From the NCBI GenBank assembly GCA_026120185.1, contig JANUWF010001218.1:1922001-1986000 (forward strand): a stretch of 64,000 nucleotides of DNA, read 5' to 3'. Shown one piece after another: positions 23,691 through 36,138 of this stretch (position 1 is the stretch's first letter; the number at the start of each line of letters is the position of its first letter). Source of the DNA: Voacanga thouarsii. Its lineage: Eukaryota > Streptophyta > Magnoliopsida > Gentianales > Apocynaceae. The notes under the pieces were generated by a model, which made no database searches, was not told where the DNA came from, and saw only the letters and a list, made by a program, of their open reading frames with translations. The position numbers were made by a program, and so were the translations under genes.

Positions 23691-24906
23691 TTTAATTATA
23701 ATATGCCCACAAATTATAACTAATTATAGTTTGACCATAATAATTTCTTTTCACAATCAATCTTGTAATGTTATCAAAAAACATTTTGAGCACTCAATTA
23801 TCTATTGTGTGTGACCCATTAGGTTTCTCGGTCTATTGATAGCAAAATATAAATTAATCTAAATATCTTCAAGATTAATAATCCTTAATAATTTTAGAAT
23901 TAACTTATTAATTCTAATAAGAATTTATTTATTAATTCTCTAATTAATAAATCCATATTCAGCGGATCATGAGCGGTATCTAGCAGTACATCATGACCAC
24001 CCAAAAGTCCAAAAAGTCAAGTGGCTTGATATGAATCTTTCAATAGCAAACAACAGTGTAATAAACTCCTTTCATCATATAATATCTTATTCGGTTTGAA
24101 GTACAGAATTAGTGCCAACTTCTTTTAAAATAATAAATTAATTCTGGCCCAAATATTTTAGTACTTATTCCCAAAATTCATTACTCATCATATGTATCAA
24201 TTAGAACCGTTTTCAATATACAATCGCTTTGGCTAAGGACTTCTCGAGTAGTGATTCCTACAAGTGACCGTGAGATATTCACTCATACTGTTAGGAGTGG
24301 TAAATTCTTTATTGATCCTCTCAACTACTTTCATTTACTTCGTGTTGTACCCAATAATCATCCCATAAGCGGTCATGTCAAGACTCCAGAGATTGGAATC
24401 AAAGTCCAACACTTAGTAAATAAAGTACCTTAGAGATCTCAAGTCTAAGGATACTTGCACATTTGCTATGATGAGATTTTATCACTGACACTAAATAGTT
24501 ATCCATATAATTATCTCATAGTCAGGTCATCTAATGTACTTATTCAAGTAACAAGTATCCACTTGTTAATTTTGAGTGTCACAATACTCATGGATGTGAG
24601 AACCATAGTCTGATCAAATCAAGAAGTATAACATATGTAGTCTTAACACATTAATGATGTCCTATCTCATTAATACTATAACTAGGGATAATTTAAGTAT
24701 GAACACTATCCAGTGTAGTAGAAATCCCACATCATGATCTCTATCATAATTTCCTTAACATAGTGTTGCACTTGAGACTTTATCTAACAGTTATTTTACA
24801 TGAAAGCATAAATAAAACAAATTGATAGATAAATAATACCTTGTTTTATTTAATAATGCACAATATACAGAATACATGTGATTGCTTCTATGGTATAACA
24901 CTAACA
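23131..24906 (-). repeat. 3' LTR of copia element C
   Basis: Collinear with 43457-45203. Both carry the CTGCGCAACTATGATTTT block near the end, an AGGGC-T-run segment and an expanded ATT run (here 23631-23692). The adjoining polypurine tract is preserved as AGTAGGAGTT on the minus strand (about 24907-24916). Confidence 0.9.
23631..23692. repeat. (ATT)n microsatellite in the left LTR of element C
   Basis: About 20 ATT/TTA units at the same LTR position as 43966-44024. Confidence 0.95.
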
Positions 24907-25106
24907 AACTCCTACTTGTACTGGATCCAATTATTCATGTTTCGAATACTGAATGATTCAATATGTCTATCATGTTTTTATTAGAATAGTGCTTTTGTAA
25001 GTGGGTTAACTATGTTCTCATCTATGGAAACTCTCTCTATCTTTATATCTTGTCTATCTATAATTTCCCTAATCAAATGAAAATGTCTAAGTACATGCTT
25101 TGATCG

Positions 25107-25390
25107 CTAGTGAGACCTCTGCTTTTTTACTTGTGCAATAGCTCTATTGTTGTCACAATATAGAGATATTGGGTCAGCAACACTGAGAGCCACTCCAAGC
25201 TTTATCATGAACTTCTTGATCCAAACAGTTTCCTTGGCTACTTCAGAAGTGGCTATGTACTCAGTTTTAGTCGTTGAGTCGGTAATAGTATCTTGTTTAG
25301 AACTCTTCCAACTAATTGCCCTTCCCCATAACGTAAACACATAGCTAGACTGTGATTTGAAATCATCTTTATCAGATTGAAAACTAGCAT
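25107..25390 (-). pseudogene. pol: pol of copia element C, RNase H end
   Basis: This piece resumes after element B. The minus strand reads ASFQSDKDDFKSQSSYVF-like sequence, then WGRAISWKSSKQDTITDSTT, TEYIATSEVAKETVWIKKF and LYCDNNRAIAQVKKQRSH. It joins the sequence ending at 37954, as judged from the intact equivalent in element B (35640-35960). Confidence 0.88.
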
Positions 25391-25395
25391 CTATA

Positions 25396-27128
25396 TGTTA
25401 GTGTTATGCCCTAGAGGCAATCACTTGTACGTTGTACATGACATATTTTATTTTAATAAAAGGTATTATTTATCTTATAGTTTCTTTTGTTTATTTTTGT
25501 ATAATATAATTGTTAGATAAAGTCCCTAGTACAACACTGTATTAAGGAAATCATGATAGAGATTATGATATGAGATTCCTACTACACTATATAGTGTTAG
25601 TATTTAAATAGTCCCTAGTTGTAGTATTAATGAGATATGACATCATTAATGTGTTAAGACTAGCATGTGTTAGACTCCTGATTTGATCAGGTAGTGGTTC
25701 TTATTTCCGTGAGTATTGAGATACTCAAAGTTAACACGTGGATGCTTGTTAATGGAACAAGTTTATTGGATGACCTAGCTATGAAATAATCACATGGATA
25801 ACTATTTAGTGCCAATGATATAATCTCAATATAGCAAACGTGTAAGTATCATTAGATTTGAGTTCTCTAAGGTACTTTGTTTGCTAAGCACTGTGCTTTG
25901 ATTCCAATCTTTGGAGTCAGATCGAGGGCCGCATATAGGATGGATATTGGGTACATTGTGAGGTAAACAAAAGTAGTTGAGATGGTCAATAAAGAATTCA
26001 CCACTCCTAATAGTAGGGGCAAATATCTCACGGCCACTTGTAGGAATTACTACTCGAGAAGTCATTGGCCAAGACGATTGTGTATTGGAAATAATTCCAA
26101 TCGATACACATCTAGAGTAGTAAGTTCCTGGTACAAGTATTATTGTATTCGGGCCAGAATTGATATACATTCTAGAGGGAGTTGATATTAATTTCGTACT
26201 CTAAACCGAATGAGATATTGTATGATGAAAGGAGTTAATTGTACTATAGTTTGTTATTGAAGGGTTTATGTCAAGTCACTTGACTTTTTGGACTCTTGGG
26301 TGGTCATAATGTGTTGCTAGATACCACTAATGATATAGGAATATGAGTTTATTAGTTGATGAATTAATAAACTAATCCTGATTAAAATTAACACGATTAA
26401 TTCTAATTAATTATGGATTATTAATCTCAAAGACGTTTGGATTGATTCATATTTGCTACCAATTGACTGGGAAACCTAATAGGCCATACACAATAGAGGA
26501 TTAAATACTCAAGATATTATTTGATAATATAGTGGGGTTAATTGCGAGGAAGAGAAGTTGTTATGGCCAAATTATAATTAGTTATAATTTATGGGTCAAA
26601 TTATAATTATGAAAACTTGATGATTCCAATTACAATTAGGGAATTATAATTGTTTTAGAATTCTCAGTTTTTCTAGTAATCTTTCGTGACATATAGGACA
26701 TGCATGAAACCCTAATAGGAAGAGGATTATTCACGAAAAACAACAGCCGGAAAAGCCTTTCCTTCTTCTTTCTCTCTCGTTTTTGCTGAAAAACAAGAAG
26801 AACCCTAGTTGCCACTTTGTTTTTCTGCTAGCACAGAAAACTTGATGCTTGAGTGTTATCCTCGTGTGAATTTCTGTTAGAGATAATCACACATTGTAAT
26901 TATAGTGGTTGGACATTCAACTCGCGTGGTGTTTAATCAAAAGGATTATTGGATCGCACCTCAAACTTGAAAAAGAAAAAATTTTATTTTTCAGATGTGC
27001 AAAGAAAGATAAAGCTGTTACATTTATTCTCTTTATATCTTGTTTTCCACATGTATGCGAATCCTGAGATGGTATCTTGTTATTATTTTTTCGCTGCGCC
27101 ATATATGATATGCATGAGATACCTAACA
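25396..27128 (+). repeat. 5' LTR of copia element B
   Basis: 1733 bases, ending GAGATACCTAACA just before the primer-binding site. Its CT tract is short (about 26766-26780) compared with the 3' LTR. Minus-strand frames inside it (25826-26170) recur in the other LTR copies. Confidence 0.92.
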
Positions 27129-27129
27129 G

Positions 27130-27142
27130 TGGTATCAGAGCC
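27130..27142 (+). promoter_or_regulatory. Primer-binding site of copia element B
   Basis: TGGTATCAGAGCC, one base after the LTR end: the canonical initiator tRNA-Met primer site of plant copia elements. Confidence 0.9.
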
Positions 27143-27540
27143 TTGCTATGTGTGGTTTGCAGACATTGTTTCTTGCGTGAAAGCTGTTTCATGTACTCGT
27201 GTATGACTTTGTTCATTGTGAATAGTTATTTTCACTCGAGTCGAAATCGTTTCGAGCATTGTGGGTTGGGCCCGTAGCACAATATGCTTGTGTAAAAGTT
27301 ACAGCATATTTCGAAAAACGTTTTCTTTATGTGCTGCAAGTTTTTGCAGAAAAATGTTTTCTTAAATGTGTATTGTTGCTTTCCGTTTCATCCTAATTTT
27401 CTGTTTTGTTTTTGTTTAAACTAACAAATTGGTTGTTATTTTGAGCTACAAAATAGAAAAATTCTATTGAGAATTGTTCTCATTAAACCATTGCAGAAGA
27501 TAAGGGCTCCAGAAATTGTTTCTGAAAAAATTTTCAAAAA

Positions 27541-27722
27541 TTGCCGCCTCTTCCCGACTTTAGCTGGTGCCAACTTTGGCTTCCAGACCGGTGCCAGTTC
27601 TGTGCTATTTCACGACATCTAGAAATCGTTTCTGGAAATTTTTTTTTCTTAAAACCAGACCTCAGCCGGCGCCGCCTCTGGCTCTAGATTGGCGCCGGTT
27701 CTGCTTTGTTTTTCGCGACGTT
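27541..27722 (+). other. GC-rich GGCGCC-type modules in the leader of copia element B
   Basis: Two modules (27541-27617 and 27655-27722) each hold a pair of GGTGCC/GGCGCC cores about 28 bases apart. The second reads GCCGGCGCCGCCTCTGGCTC, then TTGGCGCCGGTTCTG, then a T-rich tail and CGCGACGTT. Very similar modules occur in the Athila LTRs (32876-32921, 32980-33030, 33081-33130, 49010-49240, 56420-56680). Confidence 0.65.
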
Positions 27723-28973
27723 CCAGCCATTTAAAAAAAAAAAATCTAAAATAGAGTTCTGAAAAGGAAAAATCTCATTTGATGAGAGACAAGACCTAAA
27801 AGCTTTTTCTCAAAACTAGTTTTGAGACAAACAATTTTATTTTTCAAAATAATGATTTTGAAAATTTAAAATTGATATATTTTTCTAAAATATTAATTTT
27901 AGAATTTGTTTTATTTTTTCAAAATAGTGATTTTGGAATAATAAAAATTATATGTTTATTTTGTTCAAGCATAATTAATGGCATGGTGGATAGTTATGGA
28001 TTAAAACCAATTATATCTGTTCATGCTTTTTACAGTTTTGGTTTTTTTATGATATAGGGCCTGCGTGTCCTGTCTTCTCTAGAATTCTTGTATAATTCTC
28101 TTCTCATCTAACTCCCCTCGAATGTAACTCGAGGTTTTCTCTCTTTAGAAAATTATGTAATTAGTTTACATAGGTTAGATAGGAGTAGAATTATTTTATT
28201 TTGGAGATGGCAACCAAAACAAGGCGAGAAGGTAAGATCTTCTACTTAAATCATGCATGAACACATAGGGTTAACTATATTAATTTCTTTTATGGCTCAA
28301 AGGAATTAATTTAGGGTAAAGTCTATAACCATACCACGTAATCGCTTTATTATCATGATTATCAATTATGTGATTTATTGATTTTTATACATGTCATTTA
28401 TTGAAATCACTAAAAGGAACAAATCTTTCAATTAATATTAAACCTAATTCCTTCCGTTAATATAGTAAGAACGAGAGTCCTTTTTTGAGACCAGGTTGTT
28501 GGGCAGATTCAAGCCTACTCGACATCGGGCATGTTCAAGCTATGGAATTAAATTTCTTTGGAATTAAATTCCTGATTAATGGGTTGAGTTTAACTAAATT
28601 CTTTATCCCAATTGGGTAAACTCAAGCATAAAGAAATTTAAAGGAAAAGTTGGGGTAGTCCAAAAGGCTTTAAGATTAAAAGTTGTTAATCACCCAATGA
28701 TTCGGTAATTACATATGATGTAATTGGTATCGGATACCTACCAATGAACTCAAGGGTGGCTTGTTGGGAAAATCCAAGGTTATTTTTGAGGAATTTGGAT
28801 ACCGGTCCACTAGAAAAGCTTCCAACGGGCTTTCCCAAATCAGTAGTGGGGACTATTGATTTGAGTAAAATAGTGGAGTAAAAATACGTTTAATTAAAGT
28901 CTTAATTATTTGCATTTCATGTGCATATACAGTAGCTAATCCTCTGTATCTTTACATCTAGGACACTTGCATC

Positions 28974-29633
28974 ATATCTACAAACCTAAACCTACGTAGC
29001 ATCTTGGAGACCAACAAGTTAAATGAATCAAACTACCTCAACTGGTATAGAAATTTGAGAATCGTTCTCTAATCAGAAAAGTTGCTCTACGTGATAGATG
29101 CTCCTATTCCGCCACCACCAGCTTAAGATGCTCATGTTGATGAGCATGTTGTTTACAAAAGCCACAAGGAGGATAGTGATACGGCATCATATATTATGCT
29201 GGCATCCATGATTCCCGAGCTGCAAAAATAGCACGAGCATTGGATGCTCAATCGATTATACTACATCTTCGAGAGTTATTTAACGCCCAATCCAGAACTG
29301 AGAGATACGAGATCTCGAAGCAACTATTCCGTTGCAAAATGACAGAGGGTTCTTCTGTGGCTACTCATGGGCTGAAGATGCTAGGCTTAATGGAAAAGCT
29401 TGGATCTCTCGGGTTCACGATGGATCATGACTTAAGTGTTGACTTAATTCTACAGTTTTTGCCTAATAGTTTCTCACAATTTGTGATTAACTATTAGATG
29501 AACAAGATTGAGTCCACCATTCCTTTTTTGATCGATCTTCTCAAAATTATGGAGTCCTCCATGAAGAAGGATTCCAATGCAGTTTTAATGGTAGAATCTT
29601 CTTCTAAGAAGAAAGTTCAAAAGAAGAAGAAGG
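28974..29633 (+). pseudogene. gag: gag of copia element B, first part
   Basis: The start codon matching element C is ATA here (28974-28976), so initiation is lost. Readable blocks are NESNYLNWYRNLRIVL, KEDSDTASYIMLASMIPEL and, in the frame at 29240-29497, TEGSSVATHGLKMLGLMEKL and DHDLSVDLILQFLPNSFSQF. Stops occur at LRIVL*, PPA* and ELQK* positions and at NY*MNKIES. The Lys-rich tail is cut at 29633 by a solo LTR. Confidence 0.82.
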
Positions 29634-31330
29634 TGTTAGTGTTTTGCCTTAGAGGCAATCACTTGTACATTGTATACGACACATTTTATTTTAATAAAAG
29701 GCATTATTTATCTTACAGTTTCTTTTGTTTACTTTTGTGTAAAATAATTATTAGATAAAGTCCCTAGTACAACATTGTGTTAAGGAAATCATGATAGAGA
29801 TCATAATATGAGATTCCTACTACATTGTATAGTGTTAGTACTTAAATAGTCCCTAATCGTAGTATTAATGAGATATGATATCATTAATGCATTAGGAATA
29901 GCATGTGTTAGACTTCCTGATTTGATTAAGCGGTGGTTCTCATATCCGTGAGTATTGAGATACTCAAAGTTAACACATGGATGCTTGTTAATGGAACAGG
30001 TACATTGGATGACCTAGCTATGAGATAATCATATGGATAATTATTTAGTGCCAGTGATATAATCTTAATATAGCAAACGTGCAAGTATCTTTAGACTTGA
30101 GAACTCCAAGGTACTTTGTTTACTGAGCATTTTGCTTTGATTCCAATCTCTGATGCCATATCGAGGGCCGCTTATGAGATGGATATTGGGTACATTGTGA
30201 GGTAAACGAAAGTAGTTGAGAGGGATAATAAAGGATTCACCTCTTCTAATGGTAGGGACAAATATCTCACGGCCACTTGTAAGAATTACTACTAGAGAAG
30301 TTCTTGGCCAAGGCGATTGTGTATTGGAAATAGTTCCAATTGATACATATATAGAGTAGTAGGTTTCTGGTATAAGTACTATTATATTCGGGCTAGAATT
30401 AATATATATTTTGGAGGGAGTTGGCATTAATTTCATATTCCAAACCGAATGAGATATTGTATGGTGAAAGAAGTTAATTGCATTGTAGTTTATTATTGAA
30501 GGGTTCATGTCAAGCCACTTGACTTCCTGGACTCTTGGGGTGGTCATGATGTGTTGCTAAATACTGCTCATGATCTGGGAATATGGGTTTATTAATTGAT
30601 GAATTAATAAACCAATCCTGATTAGAATTAATAGGATTAATTTTAATTAATTATGAATTATTAATCTCAAAGACGTTTGGATTAATTCATATTCATTTGG
30701 ATTAATACTCAAGATATTATTTGATAACATAGTAGGGTTAATTGCGAGAAAGAGAAGTTGTTATGGCTAAATTATAATTAGTTATAATTTATGATCCAAA
30801 TTGTAATTGTGAGAACTTGATATTTCCAATTACAATTAGGGAATTCTGATTGTTTTAAAATCCTAAATTGGAGTATTTTTTTCAGCAGATTTTTGTGTAA
30901 CATATAGATGCTTCACACAAAACCCTAGCTGTGTAAGACACATGAAATTTACTCCAATCCTAGCACACACGACATTCTCTCTTCTCTTTCTCGTGTGGTT
31001 CTTGCAACCTAACCCTAGCCGCCACTTAGTTTTTTTGCTAGCACAGAAAACTTCGTGCTTGAGTGTATCCTCTGTGTGGAGTACTGTTAGAGATAATTAC
31101 ACACTGTGATTATAGTGGTTAGACGTTCAACTCTCGTGGTGTTTGATCAAGAGGATTGCTGGATCGCACCTCGACTTGAACAAGGAAAATTTTATTTTCC
31201 ACACGATTAAAGAAAGGTAAAAAGCTGTTACCTTTGTTATATTTATATCTTGTTTTCCACACATAAGTTAATCCTGGGTTGGTATCTCGTTTTAATTTTT
31301 CATTGTGCCATATATGATAGATACCCAACA
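29634..31330 (+). mobile_element. Solo LTR of the B/C family inside gag of element B
   Basis: It begins TGTTAGTGTTTTGCC and ends GATACCCAACA, 1697 bases. Exact duplication GAAGG at 29629-29633 and 31331-31335. Same orientation as the host element. Minus-strand frames (30065-30547, 31119-31427) are LTR sequence shared with the other copies. Confidence 0.93.
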
Positions 31331-31767
31331 GAAGGCTCTCAAGAAGCCCAAATGTGGTGTGAAGAAGAAGAACGCTGCTACCAAGGGCCCATGCCATCAT
31401 TGTGGTAAGGTGGGCCATTGGAGGCACAACTGCAAGGCCTACTTGGAGACCGTTAAGGACAAGAAGCAGAAGGAGAAGCTTGCAAGCACTTCTACTTCTA
31501 CTCTGGGTATGTTTATGATTGAGATAAATTCTGCTTTTAGAAATAAGATATGTGTATTAGATACCGGATGTGGATCTCATTTATGTAATAACTTGCAGAG
31601 ACTAAAGAGCAGTAGAAGGCTAGAGAAAGGTGACGTACCTACATACTACAAATGGGACAAAGGTTGCTACAGTTGCTGTGGGGACATACGTAGCTGAACC
31701 TGACTTCAAGATTAGTTCTAGAATTGCAAAATTGTTATTATGTACCAGTTTTAATGAAAAACATTAT
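31331..31767 (+). pseudogene. gag tail and protease of copia element B
   Basis: Resumes after the solo LTR with KALKKPKCGVKKKN, then the zinc knuckle CHHCGKVGHWRHNC (CX2CX4HX4C), KAYLETVKDKKQKEKL, and the protease active site VLDTGCGSHLCNNL near 31555-31595. A frameshift follows RLEKGDV near 31640. The second protease block continues as VGTYVAEPDFK until the Athila solo LTR at 31773. Confidence 0.88.
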
Positions 31768-31772
31768 CTCAT

Positions 31773-33296
31773 TGATGTGTTTGGATTTGGGTATAGAAAT
31801 CATATAAAAATAAGCACATTCCCAATCAAGTTTAAATTAAAATGTTAATCCCAAATTACACATATAAGTAAGCGTACTCATTATTAATATAGCATAGGGT
31901 TCAAACGAGTGTCGATCCTCTAGGAACTAGTATGCATTAATAACTTTTCTTTCATTGTTTAACTGACTCAATAAAGTGAAAAAGAAGTAAAATAAAATAA
32001 AAATATGTACATGTCAAGGATGGAGGATTATGTAGTTTAACCATTATTTAGACAAACATGATCTTAAAATACCTAATCATTATCAGAACTAATTATTCTC
32101 TTGGTATCATGAAGGATAATATAGATTCACTTCCTTGTCCACTCCATGAAATTCCTATCTTCTAGACAAATTAGTATCACATATCCTGTCTCAAGTAGTC
32201 CACCGAAAAGATGCATTAAATACAATCATTTGATTAAATTTTCATTCTTGGCAAATTTACATATGAAATTAACCAACGAATCTATATCTTGGCGGACATC
32301 AATTAACCTTTAATTACTTTGTCCTTACAATTAACCCCTTTGTCCCAGCAAGTTAAAAGCCAACAAATAGGAAATTAATGAATTGAGACCACCATCAACC
32401 CCTTGGTCCAAGCAAGTTAATGGAAAGAAACAACCAATTAATCTCGGAATAAACACAAGTAATTAAATACCAAGAATAACAACTAATTAATCAAAAGATC
32501 AAATAACTCTCAAAATTATGACTATCTAAAACAATGTCAAACTACAATAAAACGATTAACATATTATTGTTCAAGAAAAAGAAAATAAAGTAAAAGAAAG
32601 CATTCATAGACAAGTTTCTTTCTTCTTCCTTTGAAGACCTTCTTGTACAGCCCTCATTAAATTGAAGAATTCCTCCTTTGATTGAGTGATTTTCTATGAT
32701 AATCAATAAATTCTTCCCTTTTCCCTTATGTTTTTCATCTATTTATAGGCTTGGGAAGTGCCTAAACTCCTTGGTGTAATGTTTTTGGCTGAGTAGAAGT
32801 TGGAAGATACTAAAACTCTACAGATTACCAAAAACCACGTAGAAAAATCATAATCCCACCTTGTCCTTAGAGCACAGTCGACGCCGCCTTGGCTCTCAAA
32901 GCCGGCGCCGGTTGTGTTCTGTTTCTCCACTCGTTCACCTATTTTTTTCTTGAATTTCGCACAATGTAGTTCAGCATGCAGTCGGCGCCACCTTGGATCT
33001 TGGAGCCGGTGCAGGTTCCACTCTGTTCTGCTCTGTTTTGATAATTTTTTGTTGCCTCGAAGTGTGTGTCAATAGTGCATGGCCGGCGCCGGTTCCAGTG
33101 CCCTAGCTGGCGCTGCCTCTCTTCTGTTTTGTGACGTTTTTGCTTCGTTTTACCTCAAAAATCTGTAATAATGAACAAAATACCTTTCCAATGGTAAAAT
33201 CTCAAATATGAAGGAATATGACTAGTTTTTGAACAAAATGTATCACAAAAGAGCCTCAAATAACTAGAAAAAATATGACTAATTTAGCCCCTATCA
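31773..33296 (-). mobile_element. Solo LTR of the Athila-type family, inside pol of copia element B
   Basis: Reverse complement of the LTRs at 48832-50350 and 56243-57784; on the minus strand it starts TGATAGGGGCTAAATTAGTC and ends CTAAACACATCA. 1524 bases. Target duplications CTCAT (31768-31772) and CTTAT (33297-33301). Three GC-rich GGCGCC modules are preserved (32876-33130). It splits the protease/pre-integrase junction of element B. Confidence 0.92.
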
Positions 33297-33301
33297 CTTA
33301 T

Positions 33302-36123
33302 TTGCGTGTTTAGACTTAAATGTATTTCATTTGATATTTAAGAATAAATATTGTTCTTTTTCATTGAATGATATTCATTATGGTTCAGCAACTTTGGTTA
33401 ATGGTTTATATGTTCTAGACTTGAATAATCCAATTCTCAATATAAACAATAAGAAACCTAAAATAGATAACTCTAACACCTCTTACTTATGGCATTGTCG
33501 TTTTGGCCATGTAAACGAAAATCGTGTTTCTAAGTTACACAAGCTTGGTGACTTAGGGTCATTTGATTATGAATCATATGGCACATGCGAGTCTTGTTTA
33601 CTAGGTAAAATGGATAAAACTCATTTTTCAGGAAAAGGAGAACGGGCCAAGGAGTTATTAGAACTCATACATTCTGATGTATGTGGCCCAATGTCAATAA
33701 AATCAAGAGGAGGTTATAACTATTTCATAACCTTTATCGATGATTTCTCACGATACGGGTATTTATATTTAATGAAATACAAATCTGAGGCATTTGATAA
33801 GTTTAAAGACTTCAAGAATGAAATAGAAAAATAACTTGGCAAAAGTATTAAAACTCTAAAATCTGATCGAGGAGGAGAATACTTGAGCTAAGAGTTTCTG
33901 AGTTATCTTAGAGATAATGGATATTGTCTCAATGGACTCCACCACATACACCTCAACAAAACGGTGTATCTGAGAGAAGGAATCGAACCCTTCTAGACAT
34001 GGTACGGACCATGATAGCTTCTGCAGACTTACCAAAATCATTTTGGGGGTATGCACTAGAGATTTCTGTTTATATACTAAACAGAGTTCCGACAAAATCG
34101 GTTGATTCTACCCCATTTGAGATGTTCTTTGGTAAGAAACCAAAGTTATCTCACTTGCGAGTATCAGATTGTCCTGCCTTTGTTAAAAGGCCACAGTCAG
34201 ACAAACTTGATAGTAAGTCTGACAAGTGTTTATTTATGAGATATCTAAAAGAATATTTCGGATATTACTTCTACCTACCATCTAAAAACAAAGTGTTTGT
34301 TTCGAAACACACCGTCTTCTTAGAGAAGGAGCACATGCTCAAAAGGGACAGCGGGAGTAAAATTGAACTTAGTGAAGTTCATGAAGATCAAATAAATGAG
34401 GATTAACCGTCTGATCTTATATCCATTGAGAGAATAGATGAACCTTCTATTACACAAGAATCTCGTAGGTCTACTAGGATATGTGTGACACCTGAGAGAT
34501 ATGGATTTCTCATTAGTGACCACAATGACGTATTGTTCATAAATGAAGATGAGCCTACTACCTACAAGGATGTTCTGAATAGTTCAAAATCTGGCAAATG
34601 GCTTGAGGCCATGAAGTTAGAGATGGATTCCATATACGACAATCAAGTATGGACTTTGGTTGATTCACATAAAGGAATTAAACCTATTGGGTGCAAATGG
34701 GTTTTCAAGAAGAAAACGGACATGGATGGTAATTTAGTTACCTATAAAGCACGTCTAGTGGTGAAGGGTTATCGTCAACAATATGGTATTAACTTTGACG
34801 AAAACTCTCTCTAGCAGCTATGTTAAAATCCATCAGGATACTCCTAGCTATTGCTGCTTATTATGATTATGAGATTTGGCAAATGGATGTGAAAACAGCT
34901 TTCCTAAATGAAAATTTGACTGAGGAAGTGTATATGACACAACCTGAGGGTTTCATATCCAATGATAGCACAAAGGTGTGTAAGCTGCAAAGGTCTATTT
35001 ATGGATTTAAGCAAGCTTCTAGGAGTTGGAACATCTATTTTAATGAAACAATCAAAGAGTTTGGTTTCATTCAAAACATGGATGAGCCTTGTGTATAAAA
35101 GAAAGTCAGTGGGGACGCAATCGTTTTCTTATTGCTTTATATAGATGACATATTGCTAATAGGAAACGATATATCTATCTTGCAAACGGTTAAAGTTTGG
35201 TTGTCCAAACTATTCTCCATGAAAGACCTTGGTGAAGAAACCTATATTCTTGGAATAAGGATCTATAGAGATATATCTAAAAGGTTGCTAGGTCATTCAC
35301 AGTCTACATATATAGATAAAGTGCTAAAGAGGTTTAGTATGGATCAATCCAAAAAGCGATTCTTACCTATGTCACATGGCGTAAGCCTTTCAAAGTTGAT
35401 GTCTCCTAAGACACAAGTTGAAAGGGATCATATGAGTAAGATTCCATATGCTTCGGCAGTTAGATCTATCATGTACGCTATGATATGTACAAGGCCTGAT
35501 GTATCTTGTGCTCTCAGTTTGACGAGCAGATACCAATCCAACTCTAGTGAGGGTCATTGGGCAGTTGTAAAGAATATCCTTAAGTACTTATGAAGGACTA
35601 AGGATGTGTTCTTAGTATATGGAGAAGGTAATTTGAAAATAAACGGATATACTAATGCCAGTTTTCAATCTAACAAAGATGATTTTAAATCACAATCCGG
35701 CTACGTGTTTACATGGTGTGGAAGGGCAATAACTTGGAAGAGTTCAAAACAAGAGACTATTGCCGACTCTACGACAAAAGCTGAGTACATAGCCACTTCT
35801 GAAGAAGTTAAGGAGGCCGTTTGGATCAAGAAGTTTGTGACGAAATTGGGTGTGGTTCCTAGCATTGTTGGTCCAATATCTTTGTATTATGACAACAACG
35901 GAGCCATTGCACAAGCAAAGGAACCACGATCTCACCAACGATCCAAACACGTACTCCGACACTATCATCTAATCTGAGAGATCAAAGATAGGAATAATGT
36001 AAAGATAAAGAGAGTTCCCATGGATGAAAACATAGCTAACCCGCTTACAAAAGCACTATCCCAAAAGAAACATGATAGGCATGTTGAGTCATTCGGTATT
36101 AGGTATATGAATGATTGGCTCTA
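33302..36123 (+). pseudogene. pol: pol of copia element B (integrase, RT, RNase H)
   Basis: Nearly complete copia pol. 33331-33834: GAG-pre-integrase (LWHCRFGHVNENRV, CESCLLGK) and integrase start (HSDVCGPMS). 33924-34406: TPPHTPQQNGVSERRNRT and the integrase C-terminal region. 34485-34814 and 34820-35098: RT with [24 protein letters not shown] and IYGFKQAS. 35132-35593: intact catalytic box LYIDDILLIGND and the start of RNase H. 35606-35977: TKAEYIATSEEVKEAVWIKKF and YYDNNGAIAQ. The tail ENIANPLTKAL reaches a stop at 36121-36123. Breaks are TAA at 33833, TAA at 33890, a shift near 33915, TAA at 34404, a small deletion near 34812 and stops at 35096 and 35591. Confidence 0.93.
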
Positions 36124-36138
36124 GTGTAAGTGGGAGTT

